Assembly: GCA_025353165.1 (NCBI GenBank)
Contig: JANXRE010000138.1
Coordinates: forward strand, 1 to 42,075
Source of the DNA: Acidobacteriota bacterium
GTDB lineage: Bacteria; Acidobacteriota; Terriglobia; Bryobacterales; Bryobacteraceae
Direction: 5' to 3'
Length of the DNA stretch: 42,075 bases
Below, piece after piece: positions 34,449-42,075 of this stretch (position 1 is its first letter; every line of letters starts with the position of its first letter). The position numbers and the translations under genes are program-made. Below the pieces are notes generated by a model. It did no database searches and was not told the DNA's origin. It saw nothing but the letters and a program-made list of their open reading frames with translations.

Positions 34449-36881
34449 ATGCGCGACTTCCCGCAGCACGTCCGATTCGCCCTGCGGTTCATTCGCCGCA
34501 ATCCCGGTTTCGCGGTCGTCGCCATCTGCGCCCTGGGGCTCGGCATCGGGGCGAACTCCGCCATGTTCAGCGTGGTCGACGCGCTGCTCCTCCGCCCCCT
34601 GCCCTATCCCGACCCGGACCGGATCGGCATCGTGTGGGAGAAGAGCGCCGGCCAGGGCTGGGCCCGCATCAACCCATCCGGCCCGGACTACGTGGACTGG
34701 AAGGAGCACAGCAAAACCATCGACGAGTTCGCGCTTCTCGAACCCGGAAGCGGAACGGTCACCGGCTTCGGCGAGCCGCAGCAGGTTCCGGGCATGCGGG
34801 TCTCTACCAACTTCCTGCACCTGCTGGGGGTGAAGCCGCTTCTCGGCCGCGATTTCCGTCCCGGCGAGGGATTCAAGGATCGCGTAGTCATCCTTGCGCA
34901 CGGGATGTGGATGCGCTGGACCGGCGGCGATCCCGGCATCGTGGGACGGCGCGTCATTACGGACGGCATCCCGTACACCATCGTCGGCGTGCTGCCCGCG
35001 GGCGCATGGTTCCCGGTCCCCTCCGACGTCCTCGTGCCCTGGGAAGACAGCGACCTTCGGAACAGGAACCGCATGGAGCACAACTTGGCGGTCCTCGCCA
35101 AGCGCAAGCCCGCGGTGTCGTGGAGCGAGGCCAGCGCGGAGCTGGATACCATCCAGCGCCGCATCGGCGACGCCTTTCCGAGAATGAAAGGCTGGGGCGC
35201 TTATGTCTCGCCGTTCCAGTCCTGGATGGTGCAGGGCGCGCGGCCCGGCCTGCTGATGCTACTCGGCGCAGTCGGACTGGTGCTGCTGATCGCGTGCACG
35301 AACATCGCGAACCTGCTGCTGGCGCGCGCCGTCGCGCGAGGCCGGGAAGTGGCCATCCGCTCCGCTCTCGGCGCATCCCGGCGCAACCTTGTGCAGCAGT
35401 TTCTCACCGAGGCGATGATACTCGGGCTGATCGGCGGAGCCTTGGGGATGCTGCTCGCCGTGTGGGGAATCGACCTGCTCGACAAGATCGTCCCGGCCTC
35501 TATTCGCATCCCGGATTCCAACGCGGATGTGATGCGCCCGCCGCTCACGATCGACGGCGCCATGCTGCTCTTCACGTTCGCGGTATCCCTCGTTACCGGC
35601 CTCATTTTCGGCCTCGCGCCGGCCTTGGCCGCAACTCGCGGCGACATTCAAAAGACGCTGCGGGACGGCGGGCGCGGCGCTTCCGCAAGTTCGCAATCGA
35701 AGTGGCTGCGCGATGGCCTCGTGGTCTCGGAAATCGGACTCGCCCTGGTGCTGCTGATCGCCGCCAGTATGACGATCAAGAGTATTTGGAAGATGCAGCA
35801 GGTGAACCCGGGCTTCTCCGCGGACCACTTACTGGTGCTGGAAACCGAACTGCCGACGGACTCCAAGTACAAGCAGGACGCGGAGCAGGTCACCTTCTTC
35901 CGCCGCGTGCTCGACCAGATTCACCAGGTACCCGGGGTGAGCGCGGCGGCCATCGGCGCTTCGATTCCGATGGACGAGCAAGATCAGAAAACCGATTTCG
36001 TGATCGAAGGCCGCCCGCTGCCCCCCTCCGGACAACTGCTGCCCGCCAACTACCGGATGGTTAGCGAGGAGTACTTCTCCGCGCTGCGAATTCCATTGAA
36101 GCGCGGCCGTCTCTTGAACGAGCGGGACGACGCCGATCGTCCGCGTGTCCTGCTGATCGACGAAGAGATGGCATCGCGGTACTGGCCCGCGGGAGTGGAG
36201 GGCGCGAAAGACCCCATCGGACAGCGAATCCGCTTCGGAGGGACAACGGCTGAGATCGTCGGCATCGTCGGTTCGGTGAAGAACGCGGGTCTCGACAAGA
36301 AGGCGGAGCCGACCATCTACGTCAGCTATCGCCAGAATCCCGATCCGCACGTGCGAATCCTGGTGCGCCACGGCGCGCCGGGATCCATCGTGAACTCGGT
36401 GAAGGCCGCCGTATATGCGGTGGACAAGGATCAGCCGGTTTTCAAGATCCGAACCATGGACGACATCGTAACGGGATCGCAGCGGAGTTCCCGGTTCGCT
36501 TCCTGGCTGCTAGCGGCTTTTGCCCTGGTTGCGCTCGCTCTCGCGTCGATCGGAATCTACGGTGTGATCTCGTATGCGGTGGCGCAGCGCCGGAACGAAA
36601 TCGGAATCCGGATCGCACTGGGGGCGGCGTCGCGAGACGTGCTGCGAATGGTAGTCGGGCAGGGCGCGATCCTGGCCGGCATTGGAATTGCGGCCGGCCT
36701 CGCGGCGGCGCTGGCAATCACGCGGCTGCTTTCGTCGCTACTGTTCGGCGTGAGCGCGGCGGACCCATGGATCCTCGGCGGAACGGCGCTGGTACTGGGC
36801 GCGGTGGCGATTCTCGCAAGCTACCTGCCGGCCCGGCGCGCGTCGAAAATCGACCCAGCCATTTCGCTGCGATACGAATAG
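34449..36881 (+). CDS. ABC-type permease, acidobacterial duplicated orphan permease (ADOP) type
   Basis: 810 residues. It begins HVRFALRFIRRNPGFAVVAI, CALGLGIGANSAMFSVVDAL, which is the MacB/FtsX-like N-terminal block seen in the ADOP family. It holds two copies of the FtsX-type permease core: one around LLIACTNIANLLLARAVARG, REVAIRSALGASRRNLVQQF, and one near the C terminus (ISYAVAQRRNEIGIRIALGA). Periplasmic MacB-like domains lie between. No ATPase gene is adjacent, as is usual for this family. The transported substrate is unknown; macrolide or peptide efflux is a weak guess. Confidence 0.9.
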   Translation: MRDFPQHVRFALRFIRRNPGFAVVAICALGLGIGANSAMFSVVDALLLRPLPYPDPDRIGIVWEKSAGQGWARINPSGPDYVDWKEHSKTIDEFALLEPGSGTVTGFGEPQQVPGMRVSTNFLHLLGVKPLLGRDFRPGEGFKDRVVILAHGMWMRWTGGDPGIVGRRVITDGIPYTIVGVLPAGAWFPVPSDVLVPWEDSDLRNRNRMEHNLAVLAKRKPAVSWSEASAELDTIQRRIGDAFPRMKGWGAYVSPFQSWMVQGARPGLLMLLGAVGLVLLIACTNIANLLLARAVARGREVAIRSALGASRRNLVQQFLTEAMILGLIGGALGMLLAVWGIDLLDKIVPASIRIPDSNADVMRPPLTIDGAMLLFTFAVSLVTGLIFGLAPALAATRGDIQKTLRDGGRGASASSQSKWLRDGLVVSEIGLALVLLIAASMTIKSIWKMQQVNPGFSADHLLVLETELPTDSKYKQDAEQVTFFRRVLDQIHQVPGVSAAAIGASIPMDEQDQKTDFVIEGRPLPPSGQLLPANYRMVSEEYFSALRIPLKRGRLLNERDDADRPRVLLIDEEMASRYWPAGVEGAKDPIGQRIRFGGTTAEIVGIVGSVKNAGLDKKAEPTIYVSYRQNPDPHVRILVRHGAPGSIVNSVKAAVYAVDKDQPVFKIRTMDDIVTGSQRSSRFASWLLAAFALVALALASIGIYGVISYAVAQRRNEIGIRIALGAASRDVLRMVVGQGAILAGIGIAAGLAAALAITRLLSSLLFGVSAADPWILGGTALVLGAVAILASYLPARRASKIDPAISLRYE

Positions 36882-37264
36882 GCGTTGGGGGCGTATCCCT
36901 TTGACTCAGCCATTCGTGCTGGGTCGTGAACGACGATTTCGGAATAGCTACGCGGCGCAATTCGCGGGTGCACCGCGACGGCCAGGAGGTTGATGGGGTC
37001 GCGCCTCGCCGGACCCAAGCCGACTTCTCGGTCCCTATCCTGCTGAATAGCCGAATGCCGACAATACTGCCTAAGCCGGGCAGTTCCGCCGGCAAGTCGT
37101 TCCTCGTTAAATTGACGCGTTGCCGTCGCGGAATTGAAGCTGACGCCGTGGTCCTAATCTGGTCGATTACGAATCGGCATAAATTGGGATACTTCGGTGA
37201 AGTACAGAAACAAGGCCCAACCCAGACGGCTCAACAATTTGCGGCACGACAGAAAATAATCAGC
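36882..37264. other. Intergenic stretch with no supported gene
   Basis: Short frames on both strands here lack recognisable motifs and ribosome binding sites. The only structured item is a 15-base odd palindrome TACTTCGGTGAAGTA at 37190-37204, function unknown. The region marks the change from GC-rich chromosomal style to the less GC-rich defence cassette. Confidence 0.5.
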
Positions 37265-37265
37265 A

Positions 37266-37285
37266 TACTGCTCTTTTGAGCAGTA
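37266..37285 (+). promoter_or_regulatory. LexA-type SOS box
   Basis: TACTGCTCTTTTGAGCAGTA keeps TACTG-N10-CAGTA, the outer part of the E. coli-type LexA operator (consensus CTGT-N8-ACAG); the inner T/A pair is C/G here. The inverted repeat extends to ATACTGCTC/GAGCAGTAT (37265-37286) with a 4-base centre. It ends 12 bases before the lexA-like ATG, where bound repressor would block transcription. This indicates autoregulation. Confidence 0.8.
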
Positions 37286-37297
37286 TCATGAGAGTTC

Positions 37298-37915
37298 ATG
37301 CCATCGCTGCCCACGGAGCGTCAGCAGCAAATTGCGTCATTCCTCCATTCCGAATTGCGCAAGCGTGGTAGCGCGCCGACCCAGCGTGAGATCGCTGAAC
37401 GCTTTGGGTTCGCCAGCCTGAATTCCGTTCGGTCCCACCTGCGGCTGATGGAGAAAAAAGGAATGCTCAACCGCCTTCCAGGTAAGGCTCGGGGGCTAAA
37501 GCTGAAATATCGCCCGCCCGTGGGCATCCCTCTGCTTGGACACGTCGCTGCAGGTAATCCACAGATCGCACTTCAAGATTCTGACGAGATTGTCCCGGTA
37601 TCGCCGGAGCTGTTTCCGGGGTCCGAATTGTTCGCCCTCCGAGTGAGAGGCGAAAGCATGAAAAATGCCGGGATTCTGCCAGGCGATATCGCCGTGATGA
37701 ATCGTCAGAGCGAGGTGGCGGACGGCGAGATCGCGGCGGTTCTGCTCGACGATGAAGCGACACTCAAATACCTCTATCGGCCCAATGGGACGGTCATACT
37801 GCGCGGAGCGAATCCTGCCTTTCCCGACATCGTCATTCGCTCCAATGAACAGCGGTCCGTTCAGATTCTAGGCAAATACGTCGGTCTCATTCGGAACCAG
37901 AGGAGCCCACGCTGA
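37298..37915 (+). CDS. LexA-type transcriptional repressor with S24 self-cleavage domain
   Basis: 205 residues. The N-terminal winged helix (APTQREIAERFGFASLNSVR, SHLRLMEKKGML) matches LexA. The C-terminal domain has the cleavage site Ala85-Gly86 (HVAAGN), the catalytic Ser120 in RGESMKNAGILPGD, and Lys157 in DDEATLKYLYR, each within one residue of E. coli LexA numbering. Such repressors self-cleave when RecA is activated by DNA damage. It is preceded by a LexA-type box and its stop overlaps the methyltransferase ATG by one base (TGATG). It could be the cell's main LexA or a dedicated regulator of the cassette. Confidence 0.92.
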   Translation: MPSLPTERQQQIASFLHSELRKRGSAPTQREIAERFGFASLNSVRSHLRLMEKKGMLNRLPGKARGLKLKYRPPVGIPLLGHVAAGNPQIALQDSDEIVPVSPELFPGSELFALRVRGESMKNAGILPGDIAVMNRQSEVADGEIAAVLLDDEATLKYLYRPNGTVILRGANPAFPDIVIRSNEQRSVQILGKYVGLIRNQRSPR

Positions 37916-40900
37916 TGGCGTCCACACCTCCCAATTCCACGCTGCCGCTGACCCAGCGCCTGGCGGCCTACGGCTGTTCGGCCGTTATTAGGCTTGACGA
38001 AAAGCTCACTTCAGCAGGACAGCTTGACTACCTTGATTTGCTACCGAAGCAAAGCAACCACACACCGCTACTGACCGCGGTCGCCGAGCATCAAGGGGCC
38101 GCATTGCTCTATCTCGTGGACGCGACGAGCAGCGACGTGAGGAGCGACGCCGCTTCACTGGCTGCGGCGCGTAGACAGCTCGCAAATCGTAGCGATCCCG
38201 CTTGGCTTGGTGTTCTACGACCCGGCTCCCTAGAGATATTCCCGATTAGCTTTCAGGAGACTCGGGATTCACAGCCGGTGAGGATCATTGAAGAGCGCAG
38301 CCAGACGGCACCGCTGTTCTTCCAGAGCCTGGTCCATGGCACTTTTGAAGAGAATCACCGGCTGCATGGCACCGACTACGTATTCAACAAAATCTTCGAC
38401 CTGCTAACCCGCATGACGAACGACTTCGTCCCGACAGAAGGCAAGGGCAAACTGGAAGCGCTGGAAGTGCTGTCAATGGCAGGTCGTGCTCTGTTTTTCC
38501 GCTTTCTTATCGACCGTCGAATTGTACTGGAAAACGAGCGTGACCAAATCTGTTCGGCAGCGGACGAACTGAAAGATGCCTTCTCCTCCGCAGACAAGGC
38601 TGCGCGAACCTCCGCATGGCTCGATGCGACATTTAACGGCGACTTTCTTCCTCTTATTGACGAATCGATTCCTGCCGACGATCGGGAGGCTCGCGAGGCC
38701 GAGTACCTTCGTTTCTTCAGGCGCACCGAGCGGCTGGCAGGAAAGCGGGTCTTCGTTCACCTCCATGCAATTCTTCACGGCTGGCGCGCAACTGGAGAAA
38801 CCGTCCAGACTGAACTTGACTGGGACGACTTCGACTTCGCCCATATACCCGTTGGTGTGCTTAGTCAGGTATATGAGAGTTTCAGTCACCGCGCCGACCC
38901 GCTTACGGCACGCGACACCAGCGTTCATTACACTCCTCGCATGATCGCTGGATTAATGGTCGAGCAAGCATTCGCCGCCACCGAACAGAAAGCGAGCGCC
39001 AGAGTTCTCGACAGCTCATGTGGTGCAGGCATTTTCCTGGTGCTTGCGTTCCGTCGTCTTGTCCGCGAGCATTGGATTGGCGACCAGCGGCCAAAAACTG
39101 CGGTTATCCAGAGCATTCTTTACAACCAACTTCGGGGCTTTGACATCAGCGAGTCCGCGTTGCGCCTCGCAGCCCTGGCACTCTACATAACCGCGATCGA
39201 ACTCAACGGTAGTCCACGCCCGCCGCAGGCGCTCAAATTCCCGCGCAATCTGCGAGGCGAGGTGCTTCATCGCTTCGGTGCTGACGAGGAGAGCGGCAGG
39301 TTCCCGCTTGGCAGCCTCGGCCCGGACGTTTCTAGAGACTTCGACCGGAACTTCGATATTGTGATTGGCAACCCGCCATGGACACGATTACGCGACAACA
39401 AGGATGACCGCGACAGCGGCGACGACGAAAAGGGCAAAAAGTCGGCGACTGATGAGTTGAATAAGATTTTCAGTGCGCTTGGGCAGCGAGTACTTGCCGA
39501 TCGCGGATTGAGGGATATCGCGGCAGGATACCAAAACCCTGACAAAAATCCCGACTTGCCGTTCTTGTGGCGGGCGATGGAATGGGCGAAGGAAGGTGGA
39601 GTCATAGCTTTGGCCTTGCCGGCGAGACTTTTTGGGCGGACCTCGGGGACAGGTCTTGAAGCCTGGCGGGCAGTCCTGAAAAGCGTAGAAGTGACCGGCC
39701 TGATAAATGGGGCAGATTTGCGGTGGTCGGCAGTTTGGAAGGACGTAAAGTTCCCGTTCTGCGTCCTCTTCGCTCGCAACAAGAAGCCCGGCCCCGACCA
39801 CAGCTTCTACTACGCGGCACCCGTCAATGAGCCCGAACTGAACGGACACGCACGCTTCCGGATTGATTATGACGCAGCCCAGGCCCTTAGCGTCGAGCGA
39901 GTCGAGAAACAGCCGTGGATTCTTAAGACGCTAGCCTTCGGAACCTGGTTGGATGTACAGCTGATGGAGACCCTCTCGGGGACCAACAACCAAACGTTGG
40001 CGAGCCGATGGGCTGCATGGGACAAGGGAGGCGCTAAGACCGGTAGGGGATATGACCGCTCACCCGGCCTATCTTAGAAATTCGTGGATTTTCTTGCTGA
40101 CCTTCCAGTGTTTGAGCCTCCAACTCAGACGTTGCTCGAAGCTAGGCAGGCGAAGACATACGGGGAATTGTTCGGCACAAACTCCGAAGGGCAAAGCAGT
40201 GCTCACATGCCCCGTCGAAAGGAACTCTATCAATCCCCGCTGGTCATCATCGCTAAGTCTCCGGGCGATGACCCTAAAGCACCCCGTGCCTATGTTTCGG
40301 ATCACCCGGTTGCCTTCTCCCAAATCTACTACGGCTATTCCTGCGCTGGTCACCCGGATGCGGAGACGCTCGCTGCGCTGATCCATCTGCTGGCGCACTC
40401 CACTCTCTTCGACTATTTCTGCTTGATGACCAGTAGCCAGAGCGGATTCGATCGGCAAATGTTTAACAAGCGAGAATTCGATGCGCTTCCGTTCCGTTAC
40501 ATTTCCGATCTGCCCTCTACAACCAAGACAACCATTCGTAGTCTCTCGCATCGATTGCAACACGACGCCGCCGGACCGCGGACGGAGTTAAACGAGTTTA
40601 TCTTCCGGCTGTACGGTCTCGATCCAGCCGATGTCCAGGTCGCCGAGGACACCCTATTCTCCGCAGCCTCCTATCGGAAGGCGGGAAAAGCGGCTCTGGA
40701 AAGGACGACGCGCGAAACGCGCGAACCTTTCATAAATACATTGCGCAATGAACTGGAACCGTATTTCGACGTGTGCGGCGAGCATGCCGCAGTGATCGAG
40801 GCGGAGTTTCAGCCGAACAATTGGCGTCAACCGTGGTTCTTCCTTTCTGTCGGTCGCGCGAACACCTCGGTTCCAATCAATCCCGCCCTGATGCGGAAGG

Positions 40901-41082
40901 CGATGGACACAGCGAACCAGCGTGGTTGCAGCCGCATTATTGTCCACGCACCGGGTAAACGCGGGCTTCTGATGGGTCTCTTGAATCAGCGCCGCTGGTG
41001 GACAGTAACCCGCGCCCGACTCTGCGCACAACACATCATCCGCGAACGACTGGGCGCGTGCGGGCTTGCGGAGCATGCGTGA
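37915..41082 (+). pseudogene. Type IIG-like N6-adenine DNA methyltransferase interrupted by an in-frame amber codon
   Basis: The frame from 37915 continues without shift to 41082 except for one TAG at 40075-40077, so it would be 1055 residues if read through. Part one (720 residues) has the SAM motif I VLDSSCGAGIF (364-374) preceded by HYTPR, and the catalytic NPPW at 486-489. Part two (from a GTG at 40084, 332 residues) resembles the target-recognition region that follows the catalytic domain in type IIG enzymes (SDHPVAFSQIYYGYSCAGHP). The catalytic part is intact; the split puts target recognition on a second peptide. Translation could restart at the GTG two codons after the stop. I label it interrupted rather than dead. 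Confidence 0.75.
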
Positions 41083-41831
41083 GAGTGCAAGGGACTGCTG
41101 GATTCTTCACGCTTGGCGTTCCACCGGACCAATATGACCTCCCCCATCCGCGCCTGGGCTTGCCAGTTATTCTCTTTCTTCGACGTGTCCTGTTGAGAGC
41201 GTTCGCTAAGCTCCGAGATCGCGGTTTTCCGTTAGCCACTGAACGCGAAGATAGCGTCACCGAACAGCTCTTCAATGTACTTGAGAACGACCTTCGTCAA
41301 ACCGGTGAAATCGGCGGGTTCAACCCTATCTTCTATGAACGCGTTGTCCGGCATGCTCAAGTCACGAACTATAACGGCCAAAAGCTTGCGAAAACGCCAG
41401 ATTTGTCGTTCAAGCTCCGCGACGCGGGCGCGGAACGGCGTCCCGTGGTTTCATCCCATGATGCTCTCTTTGTGGAGTGCAAGCCTGTTGATGCAGGCCA
41501 TGCTGCCGGGACCGCGTATTGCGACGATGGCCTCCTCGGATTTGTGAATGGCGACTATGCGTGGGCGATGCAGGAAGCCATGATGCTGGCCTATGTCCGC
41601 AATGGCAGAACCATTGCGGAACACCTGACTCCTGCGATGGCCGCGTCCAACCGAAGAGCGTCGCTCAGAATTGTCCGTCCACTCGAAGTCTGCCCAGGGC
41701 TTGCTGCGGCACCCTGTGCCGAGGCAGAGTCCGTCCATCTCACCCAGCACCGTCGCAATTTCCCATGGCCCGATGGCAAAGGCTTGGCAACCGACATTAC
41801 CGTGTATCACCTCTGGCATCGATGTTCGTAG
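41079..41831 (+). CDS. PD-(D/E)XK-type restriction endonuclease
   Basis: About 250 residues from a GTG at 41079 that overlaps the upstream stop by 4 bases (GTGA). The nuclease core is visible: an acidic helix (REDSVTEQLFNVLENDL), then Pro107-Asp108 in KTPDLSFKL, and Glu133-x-Lys135 in ALFVECKPVD, which is the PD-(D/E)XK pattern of many type II restriction enzymes. The open frame begins at 40998, but that overlaps the methyltransferase and lacks a start site. It is the likely cutting partner of the upstream methyltransferase; the recognition site is unknown. Confidence 0.75.
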   Translation: MRVQGTAGFFTLGVPPDQYDLPHPRLGLPVILFLRRVLLRAFAKLRDRGFPLATEREDSVTEQLFNVLENDLRQTGEIGGFNPIFYERVVRHAQVTNYNGQKLAKTPDLSFKLRDAGAERRPVVSSHDALFVECKPVDAGHAAGTAYCDDGLLGFVNGDYAWAMQEAMMLAYVRNGRTIAEHLTPAMAASNRRASLRIVRPLEVCPGLAAAPCAEAESVHLTQHRRNFPWPDGKGLATDITVYHLWHRCS

Positions 41832-41879
41832 GTGATCGGTGGGTTATGCGAACTGGAAGCCGACTGTTCCTCGTGTTCT

Positions 41880-42075
41880 ATGGCCATTCGATTAGAGGAG
41901 TCTGGCATCCATATGATCGAACCGAGGCGAATGGAAGTGCGCATTCCGATGATGTCGATCAGTCGTTCCGAAGTGATGGCGATCAGTGCGGAGCGAAGCG
42001 ACGCAGGACTTTCTCAGTGTGAATCAGTGATCGACATCCGTCAAGAGTCTGACTGGTTTTCTTTGCTCCCGACTC
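41880..42075 (+). CDS. Possible partial gene at the right edge, unrecognised
   Basis: A frame open from about 41832 to the window end. Starts are possible at ATG 41880, 41913 or 41931. The last (EVRIPMMSISRSEVMAISAE) has GAGG just upstream. I recognise no domain. It may be the next gene of the defence cassette or a chance open frame; an overlapping frame ending at 42022 is equally unconvincing. Confidence 0.25.
   Translation, partial: MAIRLEESGIHMIEPRRMEVRIPMMSISRSEVMAISAERSDAGLSQCESVIDIRQESDWFSLLPT

Noticed and set aside
36718-37279. Short frames on both strands between the permease and lexA-like genes
   Set aside because: No ribosome binding site, motif or neighbour support; the frames disagree with each other and with the permease end.
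1-42075. Search by eye for CRISPR arrays, tRNA and rRNA genes
   Set aside because: No regularly spaced direct repeats, no tRNA-like TTC/CCA ends and no rRNA sequence were seen; the cloverleaf at 4782 is a palindromic repeat, not a tRNA.

Overview
The window looks like an Acidobacteriota chromosome, most likely from the Solibacter/Bryobacterales group. The sequence evidence is the lineage-marker families: the Solibacter-type C-terminal domain (TIGR03437 type) occurs three times, and there is one acidobacterial VWFA-type protein and one acidobacterial duplicated orphan permease (ADOP type). The DNA is GC-rich, GTG and TTG starts are frequent, and many secreted beta-sandwich and TPR proteins are encoded. 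The species is inference.

Layout. 1-7.5 kb: thioredoxin-like protein (cut by the left edge), M20 peptidase, a large secreted Ig-like protein, two secreted TPR proteins and a small YHS-domain protein. Two REP-like palindromic elements lie here, both between convergent genes. 7.5-13.1 kb: exported protein, acpP-fabF (fatty-acid elongation), a chimeric double pseudogene, a VapBC-like toxin-antitoxin pair with a near-leaderless promoter, and etfB-etfA. 13.1-16.5 kb: cytochrome c and VWFA protein, an esterase whose start codon overlaps that of the VWFA gene on the opposite strand, inorganic pyrophosphatase, and a ferredoxin with an aspartate in its first cluster motif. 16.6-20.7 kb: scar of an IS6-family transposase fused to a lost membrane gene, NAD-dependent epimerase, a membrane-bound JAMM-like protein, rsmI and small exported proteins. 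20.7-25.4 kb: MFS exporter and a tightly coupled M28 peptidase / FAD oxidoreductase (frameshifted) / metallo-beta-lactamase-fold operon. 25.4-27.1 kb: a decayed AbiE-type toxin-antitoxin locus with its two halves now convergent.

27.2-34.3 kb is a likely respiratory island: two small exported proteins, a ten-haem OmcA/MtrC-family cytochrome, a secreted beta-propeller protein and, convergent to it, an eleven-haem relative. Together they look like a cell-surface electron-transfer module; no MtrB-like porin is visible in the window.

34.4-36.9 kb is an ADOP-type permease. From 37.3 kb to the right edge is the most system-like region: a LexA-type repressor with an E. coli-like SOS box just before its start, coupled by a 1-base overlap to a large N6-adenine methyltransferase interrupted by one in-frame amber codon, then by a 4-base overlap to a PD-(D/E)XK nuclease. 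This reads as a restriction-modification cassette under DNA-damage control. All functional statements are from reading sequence and motifs; no database search was run.
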